A model generated the notes under the pieces. The model had not been told where the DNA came from, searched no databases, and worked only from the letters and a program-made list of their open reading frames with translations. The position numbers were made by a program, and so were the translations under genes. Shown piece by piece: positions 42,080 to 52,854 of a DNA stretch of 64,000 nt. Source of the DNA: Bactericera cockerelli (taxonomy: Eukaryota; Arthropoda; Insecta; Hemiptera; Triozidae); contig CM044955.1 of NCBI GenBank assembly GCA_024516035.1, positions 56,953,655-57,017,654 on the forward strand, in the 5' to 3' direction. Position 1 is the stretch's first letter, and every line of letters starts with the position of its first letter.

Positions 42080-42200
42080 GCCAATAGCATCGTCGATAGC
42101 ACGTTGAATAAACCAACTCTCGTAGGATCACTGTAGTTAAGCAACGCCTAGCGAGGTGAATACTTCGCTATTGATCCTCGGGTTCCTAACTTCGTGAAGC
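42079..42200 (+). pseudogene. 5S rRNA-like sequence (decayed copy or 5S-derived SINE head)
   Basis: Its order matches eukaryotic 5S rRNA from end to end: GATAGCACGTTGAATA (5S ATACCACGCTGAATA), CTCGTAGGATCACTG (5S CTCGTCCGATCACCG), AGTTAAGCAACG (5S AATTAAGCAGCG, box A), GGTGAATACTT, then TTGATCCTCGGGTTCC (box C area). Many substitutions rule out a normal 5S gene. It is placed head to head with the tRNA-like head of the minus-strand SINE at 41782-42079. Confidence 0.6.
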
Positions 42201-42707
42201 TCGTTATTGAAGTCACCCTAGTTATACCACTCTGCCACAGCGATCATAGTACTGAGCTCTAGCGGTTATTCGATGAACATTTTTGTACATTGCCTCAGTT
42301 TCTCTCCTCGAACATGCGTTCATTCCACTGCCTTCATCCTCATTGGTTTTACATGCCGCTTGGTGCTGCACCTAGCGGATGTTATCGGAAGCTCATCTCG
42401 ACGCATGCGCAAAAAGTTTGTTTTCATTGCTTGAATTTAACAAAAATTCTTCAGTTTTGATTGAACAATGATCGTGTAGAGTTCATGCCGTAATTTTCCG
42501 TGAAATTTAAACTGTCCATTATGTTTAATCAGTGTTAAATTTTACCTGTTGCTCAATGGTGCTTTTCAATTGATTAAAATTGCATTCGTGCAACCTTTTC
42601 GGTTTTTTTTTACCTTTAGGAAATGATGCGTTTCCAGTGTCAACTTGATGTTGACTGAGATTTGTGAATTCGTTCGAAATTGTAGTGGTTGTGTGACGAG
42701 GATCATC

Positions 42708-42851
42708 ATGGGGAACTCTCAGAGTGTGAAGTCGGAATCGCCTCCCCCTGTGGAGTTGCCCCGGGGCAACAACATCAGAGCCAGCATCCGGACCAACAAG
42801 CTACCCATGCCAGACCTTTACGAGCTGGAGAGACGCTTCACCAAAGTTCTG
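42708..42851 (+). CDS. Frl: formin-like protein (FMNL/Frl), first coding exon
   Basis: It encodes 48 residues starting MGNSQSVKSESPPPVELPRG and ending MPDLYELERRFTKVL, followed by the donor GTAAGT at 42852 in phase 0. The start resembles FMNL-family formins, which nucleate and elongate actin filaments under Rho-family GTPase control: an N-terminal MGN that can be myristoylated, a Pro-rich stretch, then PMP-ELE-RF immediately before the GTPase-binding domain. An in-frame ATG at 42645 would add 21 residues (MMLTEICEFVRN) and block myristoylation. I prefer 42708 because MGNS is the family start. No later exon was recognised up to 64000, so intron 1 exceeds 21 kb if the scaffold is right. Confidence 0.82.
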
Positions 42852-43129
42852 GTAAGTCACTTGTTTCAGTTCTTAGGGGTCGTCAGGTAAGGCTTTTCAT
42901 GCTGTAGTGTTTCCTTTGAGTCAGTCATAGCCGTTTCTGAAGTCCCAATATGAGTTTCATGTGCCGGTTAGAGATCCATCCTCTGTCTACTAATCTGTCA
43001 ATGTTTAAATGCAATGAGTGGTGTCTGCTCAATACTGTCACCAAAACCTATGTCAATTTGCATAGTTGCTAATGGACAGATTTAATCATGAACTTTTTAT
43101 TTTGGGTTTAACGTTGCTTTCAACTGTAT

Positions 43130-43260
43130 GGTCTTGACGGGATGGGGATTTAACCTCCATTCACTGGAAGCTCTAAAACTAGCTATTTAAATTAACCTCA
43201 CCCAGGCTGAGTTGGGCCAGGAATAGTCCAACTGTTTGAAATTGAGTGATCACCCTTAAA
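43130..43260 (-). mobile_element. SINE family E fragment
   Basis: GGGATTTAACCTCCATTCAC, AGCTATTTAAATTAACCTCA and CCAGGCTGAGTTGGGCC match the body of the copy at 41782-42079. Confidence 0.6.
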
Positions 43261-43903
43261 AGTCTGTTCCTTAACTAAAGTGATAGAACAAGAACTGGTG
43301 CATTCAACATGCCATTGATGCTGGCTAACAATTTTATACAAAATCATATCGTTAATGACATTACATTCACAAATAAATCCATCTGTATGTGAAAATGCAA
43401 TCCAATAGTATGTATGTATGTACTCCTTGTTATTACATTTGGGTTCCTTGATTATTTTAATGTTGTGTTGTAAAAATGCACTAGTGAGCTTAAGCTTTTT
43501 CTAAAAAAGATCTAGGATGGAATTAATAGATATGTTTGTAATACCTCTGCGGAGCTAAGTCTAGATTTTGAATATTTTCTTAGATGGAGAAACTAATGCT
43601 ATGTCATGACTCCAGATCTCAATTTTGTCTATTAATTTTTCCCAATTTTTCCCCAAGCTCTTGTTACGGAGGGTAACTTGTTATTATTTTGTTTGTTTAC
43701 ATAAAATGTAGGTTTTGTGTTTCAGTGTAATTTTAAAACATAAAAATAATGATTTGGCAATACAATCAATTTCATCATTATTTTATTAATTACCAAGCAA
43801 ATGAATAATGTTGTGGTGATTAATGATAATGAATGTGAATCATAAAAACAGATAAGTCAAGTGATGACAACATACACTATCCTGTACTGATGAAGTTATC
43901 AGG

Positions 43904-44062
43904 AGACCATTCCTGAAACATTTTCCACTCTCCAAACCCCCAAATCTTCATTTCAACTGTCATACAATGCACTCTAATTGGTTATAGTGTGCAAATTAAC
44001 CAATCAGAGTGTGTTGTATGACAGTTGAAAGGGAGATTATGAGAGTGGAAAGTGTTTCTAGA
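43904..44062. mobile_element. MITE-like inverted repeat, copy 2
   Basis: Inverted halves around TGTGCAAA, with TCATACAATGCACTC, ATTGGTTA and complements AACCAATCAGAGTGTG and TATGACAGTTGAAAGGG. Same family as 23403-23560. Confidence 0.75.
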
Positions 44063-45351
44063 ACTATAGCCTGTTCTAGATCACTCTTTTCAGATGTTTT
44101 AGAATACAATAAAGGAATGTTGTTGGGTATGTAAGTATAGATAGCCCAATGAGTCCACTGCCAGTTTACACTGATAATTAATTTTTTACTGTCCAAAATT
44201 TGTAAGTTTACATACTGTACCTTACCCATTCCATAGTATGTCTACCCTCTGATAGGTAAAAAGTGATACAATGTACTTCCCATTTAGGTGCTGTGTAAAT
44301 ATGAGAATACCAGAAAGAGCTCAAATGGTTCTCCTCTTTATAACATTGTCTGAAAATAATATACATATATTACCTAAAGATGTTAGGTATCAGATTCAAA
44401 GTAAAAAAAAAAGATTAAATAAATTAACTAACAGGGAAAATATATTTTGAGATACCTGTAGGTAGTTCTTTAACGTTATGTAGCAATAAAATTGCTTGAG
44501 GTGGTTCAATAGTGTAAATTCCCTCCTTCTGGTTTTAGTGGATAATACTTGTATGTCAGGTTTACTGTTTAATACACCATTCATTGCAACTAATGTTATT
44601 TTATGATAATGGCTCTTATCCCAAACCTCCATTTTTTATGACCTTAACCTATAGATGTTTGAAGAAATCATTAATTCAACATTAGACTCGCAATACTTTG
44701 TTCTTGAACATGTTTATAATGAATTAGCAAATCAGGTACCTCTTTAGTAGCTTGTGCTATTTAGACATTAATTAATACACTGAGAAAGATCCAATGAAAT
44801 TATTTTGTTTTCTTAGTTTAGTATACCCATTTAACTTTAACCAGTTTATTGCCACCAGTTAATTTATCAAACAGTTTTTTTTTTCGAGGTACTGAATTTT
44901 CCAAGTGCTGGGTTTTCTAGTTACATACAACGGACCTAATTTAATAATATTAAAGGAAATTATGCTTGAGACTTTGCTAAAAAAAATCTATAATAATTTC
45001 TCAGTTTGCTCCTAGTAAGATGCTGTGATAATATTTTAGCAACATGGGTCGAGTTTTACTAAAAAAATAATTTTAAGTTTTTACTGATGGGAAGTTTTAT
45101 TCTCAGAAAATTATGTTTACCTATCCAAGTTATGTCAGTATTGAAATCAGTGTAGGTATAAACAGAAGAAATAGGGAGTTCAGGAAATTTCTGACCTATT
45201 CTTAGGTACAGACGTACTCAATTAGCTTGGAGCCGGCATACCTACATAAAGTACATAATTATGATAGGAAATACTTTTAAATATAAATTCATCTTAGTAT
45301 GCTTGTATAATTAAGTAGGTGGGTTTTCGTTCGTTCCAAGTATTTTCCTAT

Positions 45352-45463
45352 CTAGAATTGTAACCTGAAGGTCGGTGGTTCAAGTCCCGGTTTTAGCGTA
45401 GATTTAATAAAGCGAGTTTGAGTAGTTGTGATATCACGAATGTGATTAACACAGATATATGAT
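45352..45463 (+). mobile_element. SINE family C, 5'-truncated
   Basis: It starts inside the tRNA-like head (GAATTGTAACCTGAAGGTC), then GTGGTTCAAGTCCCGG, GAGTAGTTGTGATATCACG and ATGATA. Confidence 0.7.
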
Positions 45464-45593
45464 AAAAAGAAAAGAAAAATCTTACCCAGATGCAACTTGA
45501 AATTTTGTCCAAGCAGTAGGTACTCAATTACAATCTTTCTTTCTACCAAAATGAAACATGAACAGACCCAGTAACAATGATTTGACGTCCTTT

Positions 45594-45770
45594 CTAAAAA
45601 GTAATTGTGCCCCGGAACCGCTTTAGCATTACTTCAAGGCACTTTACCTTTACACCCATGTCATTCCGGAAAAGTTTCATCCGAATTTTCCTCTCCGTAC
45701 GTGATTCGAACCCGCAACTTCCGGGTCAGTAACCAATGCTCTTACTTAACCACGGAGTTCGGCTATTTGA
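45594..45770 (-). mobile_element. tRNA-derived SINE, family B, reverse copy
   Basis: On plus it reads AATTGTGCCCCGGAACCGC, AAGGCACTTTACCTTTAC, GTGATTCGAACCCGCAAC and AACCACGGAGTTCGGC, the reverse complement of 7504-7682. It allows the family to be read past the assembly gap there. Confidence 0.8.
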
Positions 45771-46854
45771 TGTCTTAGTGATAATATTAGACTTTTAACC
45801 CATAATTATTATAAGAATGCTTCTAATGTTATTGTGTCTATAAAAACGTTCTAACTCACACAATACATAATACTTGTACCTCCTAATCAAGAAGATTTTG
45901 TGCTGGCAATGATGTCATCTCCTACAATAGTACATTCCTGGACTCCGAATACCGAGTGCAGTGTCTGATATACACTCACTCCACAGATTCCTACAATATT
46001 ATCTTAAATTCCTAAGATACAGGCCTAGGTATTGCATCTGATGCAGTGAGGTGGTCTGTGGTCCCTGCTACCAGACTCCCTGTGGATAGTCCCTGTGTTC
46101 GATTTCATAATTTATCTGTCAGATTGAACAATTTATAAATTTAAATGAGGGTACTTTTATACCCGGAACCTACGTCTGAGATAACTTACCTGGAGGCTCC
46201 CGTGAGGTATTCTACTTTATAAAGGTGACATTTTTATTGTAATTTAATTCTCGCTAGACCCTCTGGGTAATTGTTTGTTTGTGTGTCTTTTGATGTTTTT
46301 ATTCGGGCTCTATTTTGTTATTATTTATATTCATCTGATCGTTTATCGGGACGTGCATTATTTTTCTTTCCTGATCTCAAGAGCCCGTGGGTTGAGCACA
46401 GTTCTGGAATGTAAAATATGACCAGAGTTCTTGGAGTTGGTCTGCTGAGATTTATTGACTCCTCGTTGAGTCCCGGGTCTCGTAATTGGTGCTCTATGAA
46501 TAATGCACGTTCAAAGTGAGGTCGAACTTATGTTTTCCATTCGGTTCCGAGAACTGGAGTTGACTTGTTCGAAATTGTAGGACGCAGTATGAAAGTACTG
46601 TGGGATCATCACATGAATCAAATTTATATTTATGATCTCGTAGGAATTAACATGGACTATATTGAAGAGAGTTGAAATTGATGTGGAGGTGACAGGACTA
46701 AGAGTGGTCGCTCTGGCTGGGGGACTGTATACAGGCAGAAGTGTCTCGCAGATAGCAGACTAGCCAACCCTAACAACCATCTCGGCCAATCGCCAATATT
46801 AACATCGCTAAAACAACAACAGTAACATGGTAGACATATTAATAACATTATTTT

Positions 46855-46934
46855 ATTAGTGGAAGGTAACCAACCACCAGGCGAAATGCTCAAAGCATTT
46901 CCTACCACCTAACCCTCAGAGTCTTATTATTATG
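46855..46934 (-). mobile_element. SINE family A tail, reverse
   Basis: It is the reverse complement of the tail GCCTGGTGGTTACCTTCC and CCTCAGAGTC. It passes into the left 245-bp duplicate, which includes its last 9 bases. Confidence 0.7.
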
Positions 46935-47170
46935 TACAGTTGTACACTCACTATAACGAGTTGAGTGTTTTCTGACTTTCAGAATTGCCTAAAAGTTGTA
47001 TCTTTTGCCATCTTGTCTAAATTAATAGACCTGATGGCTCAAGAACCGATGGAATATGACATACCTAAATATTTTCTTCTTGACATTTTTGTAACTTCTT
47101 TTTGCCTTTGTAAAAATGTATTATTTCCTGATTTTTGTAAACTTATTGTAAACTGTTGTGAATAAATATA
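46926..47170. repeat. 245-bp direct duplication, left copy
   Basis: It matches 50172-50416 base for base at a constant offset of 3246, with one substitution seen by eye (ACATACC versus ACATGCC). It contains a decayed stretch similar to the retroelement fragment at 18800-18870. On the right it is followed by (GTA)n. Confidence 0.93.
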
Positions 47171-50100
47171 GTAGTAGTAGTAGTAGTAGTATATTTTTAT
47201 TTGTAATAAAATTTTGTTACAAAGGTGCTTACGGTATAAATAAAACATTGAAATACAAACAAGATTTTTTTTTATAAATATAACTATTATCTACTTACAA
47301 ATATAGAGATCATTGAATTAGCTTAGTTTTTTTCCACAATAATATTAAATGAAAAAACCTTTTTTTTTCTCTTTTTTCCCCTTTTTAGAAGGAAATAGTT
47401 ACCGTTCACTCTGACCATACATTTCAATCTTATTTATGTATAATTTCTATTTTCAATAATTATAACACAGAATATTTATTTTATTGACAATTGAACATAA
47501 AATGTGATTAAAAAACGAAGACTAGAATAGTTTGAAATCAGAGACTAGAACATTTGACATTAACCATTACACAAGAGAAAAAAAAAGAAACAATTAATTA
47601 AAACAATGACTGAGTTTCACGAAAAAATATGAATATATACCTATAAATAAAAATTATTAAGTATGTGCAGAATCCTATTCATTCATAATGAAAGCTCGAA
47701 TTCTTAGAGCAGACTGGACATAGTTACAAAGGTTTTTCATATCATCTCTTGACTGCACCCCAAGGAGATTTATCAATACATTACCGGGTCGCTGTATAAT
47801 ATCATTTATAAATTTTCTGCGAACCGGCGTATACTGAGGGCATTCCACCAGGAAATGGTGCAAATTTTCCGGCTTTTGTTGATTGCATATGCTGCAGACC
47901 TCTTCGCTATCCCAAGAGTACGCCAAACCATTTAGGTAGAATTTGATGTATCGGCCGCATAGTCTGAGCTGGGCCGCAACTCTGGTCTGATTTATGGGTG
48001 ATCTTATGAGCAGATAACTTGATGTTGGATGTATTGTTACACAGTCTATCTCCTTGCGTGGTTTCAATTCTTTGTAAGGCCCATAATATGAAGAGTCCCT
48101 TAATCTGTCCCAATCATTTCGGAAAAGCTCTGCATATAACGAGTTGAGTATTGCATCAAAGTTATGCTTCAACAGCCAAGGATCTTGTGCTTCCGAGACT
48201 CTTAAAAATCCAAGTCTCGAGAGTTCGTTTTTTAGTTGGGTTACCCAGTTAAACTTTTGGGAATTATTGATACCCCTTTCATCTCGATACATAAGTTGGT
48301 TATAACAGATTTTCGGAATCCTATCCTCAGACATGCTCAGAAGTTTACTCCACCAAATCAAGATGTGCTTGAATACATAAAAAATTAATTTGACTGCACC
48401 CATTTCTAAACGCAATGCATAATTTGGGGTATTTTTAGGCAAGTTAAGTATGGACTTGAAAAAGGAAGTCTGACATTTTTCCACATGGTCTCCATATCTA
48501 AACCCCCACACCTCAGCTCCATACAGCAAGGTTGCGTTGACCACTGATGTGTAAAGCTGTAGCCTGGATTCCCAGGAGTCCATCCTTGCATTGCACATGA
48601 TCTTTCTAACATTTGAAACAGCAAGTCGTCCCTTAGAAAGAGCCTGCTCGGAGGCTCTAAAGAAAACACCACTTGATGAAAACATAATTCCCAGATAACA
48701 ATATTCACTGCGGATTTCCAGAGTTTCCCCATTGTATTGGAAATTGTCGTTCTCCGACAGTCTGCCACCCTGTCTGAAAACAACAATTTTCGATTTCTTC
48801 GCATTTACCATCATTTGATTTAGCTCACAATAACTCTGTAACAACTTCAGTTTACGCTGTAGATCAATTCGATCTGAAGAAAATATAATCAAGTCATCAC
48901 AGTACATCAGCATCAGAATTTCAGTGTTTTCATTAACAGCTACGCCACGGGCTCCTTTGTTTATAAAATACTCCTCCAAGTCATTAAGAAAAAGCAAAAA
49001 TAACAGTGGCGAAGCAGATTCCCCCTGTAAAACGCCCTTGCTGACAAATGCTGATTCTGTGACTTGATTATCTATCTTGATTTGGACAGACGCTTGTGAG
49101 TAAATTCTGCGCAAAAAGGAAATAATTTTTGCTGATATACCGATAGCAAACAGCTTGGACCAAAGGAGATCATGGCAAACTTCTGAAAAAGCAGATTTAA
49201 AATCCACCAGGGCTGCGTAAAGTTTTCTCTTTTTCATAATATTAAGACTTATTATACTAGACAAGGCAAAAATATTGTCTAAGCAGCTCCTGCCGGGTCT
49301 GAAACCACTCTGACACTCAATCAATACATGATTTTCCTCACACCAGAACATCAATCTTTTGGTCAGCATTTGAGTCAGTAGCTTAAGTAAATTATTCATG
49401 AGTGCGATGCTACGATAGTTCTCTGGATCCGTTACGTCGCCTTTTTTATGTAACATAAAGAAGAAAGAGTCCGCTAATTGAGCTGGGAACTCACCGCCAC
49501 TGAACAGGTAATTCAGGTACCCCAACAACTTCAGTCTAGACTCTTCACCCAGAGTTTTTAAATACTCGTTGAGAATGCAGTCCGGGCCTGGACTTTTTCC
49601 ATTTTTTAATTTTGCAATACCATCATTCAGTTCCTTTATACAAAAGTCCGAGTCCAGACCGGGTCTGCTTACATCATAGAATATTAATTGAGTGTTCTGA
49701 GTACGCACTGGAAAAGATCTACGAAGAAAATCAAACCATTCTTCAATGGCAATCCGATTACATTTCATCTCTAATCTTGGCTTAAAAAAATTGATGGCTT
49801 TCCAGAAATCGCCACTGTTTTTTACTTTGCAAAGTTTGTCTTTAACTTTTGTCTGGTGATCATTTTTTAATTGTGAGCATAGCTTAAAATATTGTTTTTT
49901 AGTTTCCAAATATAATTTCATGTTTTCCTCGGATTTATATCGTTTCCATTTCCTAAATTTGTTCTGAAACAACTTTTTTAAAGCATGACATTCGCTACTA
50001 TACCACGGGTGCTTGGGTTTCCTGTAAGATTTGCCACAGTAAGAACTGCTCCTAACTGAGAGATTTAGCTCCGAGACTGTTTCGTCTATTTTTTGCTTCA

Positions 50101-50171
50101 AATTCGTGTAAAAATTATTCGTGTAAAAAAAAAAATATGTAAAAATTATGTAAAAAAAAAATCGTGTAAAA
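47170..50171 (-). mobile_element. 5'-truncated non-LTR retrotransposon (LINE), antisense in formin intron
   Basis: Its 3' end on minus is a short (TAC)n tail at 47170-47190, its 3' UTR is 47190-47674, and its RT ORF lies upstream. There is no endonuclease domain. The 5' junction at 50104-50171 is filler made of repeats of CGTGTAAAAATTAT with A-runs. The element sits exactly between the two 245-bp duplicates, which behave as an unusually long target-site duplication. Confidence 0.8.
47675..50110 (-). CDS. LINE reverse transcriptase with C-terminal CCHC motif
   Basis: The frame is open for 840 codons on minus. The first 30 or so residues come from the low-complexity junction, so the element-derived part starts near 50110. 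RT blocks appear in order, numbered within the 840-codon frame: LKNGKSPGPDCILNEYLK (about 197), HKKGDVTDPENYRSIALMN, QSGFRPGRSCLDN, VDFKSAF (about 331, first catalytic Asp), GVLQGESASPLLF and YCDD (432-435). A Cys replaces the Ala usual in YADD, and both Asp remain. A CSICNQQ...HHFLVEC zinc motif is near the end. No RNase H or endonuclease is seen. I place it loosely in the Jockey/I/Nimb group. The frame is undamaged, which suggests recent insertion, but without its 5' part it cannot act alone. Confidence 0.9.
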   Translation of the reverse strand, partial: YTNLKQKIDETVSELNLSVRSSSYCGKSYRKPKHPWYSSECHALKKLFQNKFRKWKRYKSEENMKLYLETKKQYFKLCSQLKNDHQTKVKDKLCKVKNSGDFWKAINFFKPRLEMKCNRIAIEEWFDFLRRSFPVRTQNTQLIFYDVSRPGLDSDFCIKELNDGIAKLKNGKSPGPDCILNEYLKTLGEESRLKLLGYLNYLFSGGEFPAQLADSFFFMLHKKGDVTDPENYRSIALMNNLLKLLTQMLTKRLMFWCEENHVLIECQSGFRPGRSCLDNIFALSSIISLNIMKKRKLYAALVDFKSAFSEVCHDLLWSKLFAIGISAKIISFLRRIYSQASVQIKIDNQVTESAFVSKGVLQGESASPLLFLLFLNDLEEYFINKGARGVAVNENTEILMLMYCDDLIIFSSDRIDLQRKLKLLQSYCELNQMMVNAKKSKIVVFRQGGRLSENDNFQYNGETLEIRSEYCYLGIMFSSSGVFFRASEQALSKGRLAVSNVRKIMCNARMDSWESRLQLYTSVVNATLLYGAEVWGFRYGDHVEKCQTSFFKSILNLPKNTPNYALRLEMGAVKLIFYVFKHILIWWSKLLSMSEDRIPKICYNQLMYRDERGINNSQKFNWVTQLKNELSRLGFLRVSEAQDPWLLKHNFDAILNSLYAELFRNDWDRLRDSSYYGPYKELKPRKEIDCVTIHPTSSYLLIRSPINQTRVAAQLRLCGRYIKFYLNGLAYSWDSEEVCSICNQQKPENLHHFLVECPQYTPVRRKFINDIIQRPGNVLINLLGVQSRDDMKNLCNYVQSALRIRAFIMNE

Positions 50172-50416
50172 ATTATTATGTACAGTTGTACACTCACTAT
50201 AACGAGTTGAGTGTTTTCTGACTTTCAGAATTGCCTAAAAGTTGTATCTTTTGCCATCTTGTCTAAATTAATAGACCTGATGGCTCAAGAACCGATGGAA
50301 TATGACATGCCTAAATATTTTCTTCTTGACATTTTTGTAACTTCTTTTTGCCTTTGTAAAAATGTATTATTTCCTGATTTTTGTAAACTTATTGTAAACT
50401 GTTGTGAATAAATATA
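50172..50416. repeat. 245-bp direct duplication, right copy
   Basis: Partner of 46926-47170. It begins with ATTATTATGTACAGTTG, of which the first 9 bases are SINE-A tail in the left copy. After 50416 the sequence continues into unrelated AT-rich DNA. Confidence 0.93.
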
Positions 50417-50917
50417 TCTTTAAATATTATTGCAGTTATCGAGTTACAAGGGGTGGCGTAAGACTTTCTGCCCACCTTGTATATTCAGATATATTAAATT
50501 AATAAATTAATTAAATTAATTCAGATATTAATAAATAATCAGTACTTGGTGAATCAATGAGCCAATGTATGCACCGAGTTGCATACTTACCGGTAATAAT
50601 TTAGCGATCATTAGTCAGAGAGTGAAGTCAGTCAGTCATTTTTCACGGTGGTGAGGCGTCGAGAAAATTAAACTTGAAGGTCGCTCTTGCCGGAGTGGGT
50701 TCTGTGGTGGCAACGACAATATTAACCTCTAATTAACTGCAACTTTGCGAGCGGCAACAATGCTAATTATCTCATTAATAATATTTGCTGAGGTTCCTTG
50801 CCAAGAAGTATGACATCACAACATCCTATCTATTCCTACGCTTGAGAAGCCAGCCTCTGTTGTTGGGGTTATGACCATTGATAACAACCTTTTACAAAAC
50901 ACTTTGATTATTTATAA

Positions 50918-51060
50918 CCGACCTCAGTAGCTTGATCAGTAAGGCAGCGGACTTGTAACCTGGAGGTCGGTGGTTCAAGTCCCGGTTTCAGTGTAGATTT
51001 AGTAATTTAAGTTTGAGTAGTTGTGATATCACGAAAGTGATTAACACAAATATGATAACT
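50918..51060 (+). mobile_element. tRNA-derived SINE, family C
   Basis: CCGACCTCAGTAGCTTGATC, GGACTTGTAACCTGGAGG, GGTGGTTCAAGTCCCGG and TGTGATATCACGAAAGTGAT, in order. Confidence 0.82.
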
Positions 51061-51126
51061 TTGATTATTTATAAAGTCTGAGAGCATTTTTGTACCTAGT
51101 TTGCCTGAATGCTGCGTAATAATTTA

Positions 51127-51666
51127 CCCCCCAAAAACACCACTTCGTGGTTAAAAAGAGAAGAACGCCTCACTCAAAAGAATGATTATAATTAGCTAAA
51201 AATAAATGATATCAAATTGAGAACACCTTACCCCCTCTCTTTCTATATCTCTGCACTCCTCTCTTAATTTATTCCTCTTATGTTTATCTTTCTTTATCCT
51301 TTCTAGGGGTCATCCCAAACTTGATTTCTTTTTAAATTTACTTGTTGCACGGCAATAAAAAATGGCGGTCGGAGTATGATTTTTCTGAACCTATTTGATT
51401 TGAACCGAGAAAATTACACCGCGACCGCCATTTTTTATTGCCGTGCAACCAGTAAATTTAAAAAGAAATCAAGTTTGGGATGACCCCTAGAAAGGATAAA
51501 GAAAGATAAACATAAGAGGAATAAATTAAGAGAGGAGTGCAGAGATATAGAAAGAGAGGGGGTAAGGTGTTCTCAATTTGATATCATTTATTTTTAGCTA
51601 ATTATAATCATTCTTTTGAGTGAGGCGTTCTTCTCTTTTTAACCACGAAGTGGTGTTTTTGGGGGG
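51127..51666. repeat. 540-bp nearly perfect palindrome
   Basis: Arms 51127-51371 and 51422-51666 are both 245 bp and are reverse complements with one mismatch seen (ACTTGTTGC versus ACTGGTTGC). They surround a 50-bp loop. The outer ends are a run of six C and a run of six G. No coding capacity and no clear target duplication. RNA across it would form a long hairpin. Confidence 0.93.
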
Positions 51667-52204
51667 ATATCACTTCTTTTTGTACGAAAATATAGGTTCA
51701 TACACTACTGAAACATTATAAATAAATAACAAAAGTAAATAAGCTGGGAAAATGTGAATGTACCAAGTTGTCTTTTTATTAAGATATAGTTTTAGCAGTA
51801 CGTATGTAATTCTTCTAAGGTCAATATGTATTTGGATCACAGATTTGGCCCCCTGAGTCCCCAAAGTGAATAAATAATATATAAATTTTCAATGCAAGAC
51901 TTTTTGATTCTATACTCCACATGATTAGGTTTATCTTTTAATGCTAAATAGACCTCGGAACCTCCTATGAGGGACACTAAAACACCTGGATTTACAAATG
52001 CCAAAGAAATCATTTTGTAATCACCTTATCAAGGTGAGGTAATGAGTTCTCTCCCGTTGACCTTTTCTTACCCGAATTCTCTCCGGCTTGTTGCAGGGGT
52101 CACCACGAGTATCTCTCCCGGAAATAAGACCATGCTTTTTTACATTAGGTATTTAAGAAAATGAAAACTATAAAATTATCATTTTTATATAAGAATCGGC
52201 CTTT

Positions 52205-52385
52205 TATAAGGAAATCTTTTATAAGGAAATAGTGATGATTATTTCAATGTTACTTTGAATTTAGATGAATTGATAGAATCCTTTTATTTGATTTTAAATG
52301 AAGGAATAGATTTGTTCATACCAACTAAAAAACTTAAACCACCAAAATTTCCAGCTTGGTTCAGTACTCAATTAAAACAGTTGAC
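52205..52385 (+). pseudogene. LINE ORF2 fragment
   Basis: The frame reads DDYFNVTLNLDELIESF and then FIPTKKLKPPKFPAWFSTQL. This linker between endonuclease and RT is common in LINE ORF2 proteins (IP-KK-KPP-PWF). It is short and stops at 52395. It is unrelated in frame to the R1-like element downstream. Confidence 0.6.
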
Positions 52386-52442
52386 TGTATTATAGAAGAA
52401 TCGGCCTTTAATAAGGAAATCTTTAAAATCTCTAACTAATGA

Positions 52443-52645
52443 AAGGCAATGCCTTCAGTGTATAGTAGAGTTAGGTAAAATACATCGAAGGCCATGCCTC
52501 AGGAATATAGTGAGGTTAGGGATAATACATAGAAGGCAATGCCTCGGGTTTATAGTAGGGTTAGGTAAATATATAGAAGACCATGCCTTGGGTTTATCAT
52601 AGGGTTAGGAAAAATACTTAAAAGGCCATGCCTCAGGTCTATATC
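52443..52645 (+). repeat. about 45-bp tandem repeat, four and a half copies
   Basis: The units share AAGGCCATGCCTCAGG, TATAGTAGGGTTAGG and AATACATAG with about one change in six by eye. GGTTAGG inside the unit is not in telomeric (TTAGG)n form. Confidence 0.85.
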
Positions 52646-52854
52646 AATGATTCCTAGGTGTTTCGATTATAATTTTTATGCTCGGCCCGAACTATGTAGG
52701 TATAAAATCAGGAAAAAATGCAAGCGACGCGACGGGAGACAATTTGGTGTTGATAAAACCATGAGCGGGAGAGAACTCGGTGGTGACGTCCCTTATCAAT
52801 ACCTCAGGAGGTATGAATGAGTGTACCCCGGACATAATGGACAGATAAAAAAAA

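Larger units (their letters stand above)
32873..42640. other. long gene-poor stretch
   Basis: No conserved coding exon was recognised. Repeats are listed separately. Direct duplications include 36267-36367 (two units of about 49 bp with CTGTTTCATTTTCTGAACAG) and 39272-39533. Some part may be the 3' UTR or further introns of the gene ending at 32872. Confidence 0.4.
42852..46850. other. formin intron 1, left part
   Basis: No coding exon seen. It holds SINE E (43130-43260), a MITE (43904-44062), a SINE C remnant (45352-45463), SINE B (45594-45770) and otherwise plain AT-rich sequence. Confidence 0.5.

Noticed and set aside
46926..50416. LTR retrotransposon with 245-bp LTRs
   Set aside because: The internal RT is of LINE type, with no protease, integrase or RNase H; the repeats lack TG...CA ends and contain a decayed unrelated element.
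52443..52645. Telomeric (TTAGG)n remnant
   Set aside because: GTTAGG occurs once per 45-bp unit and is not tandem.
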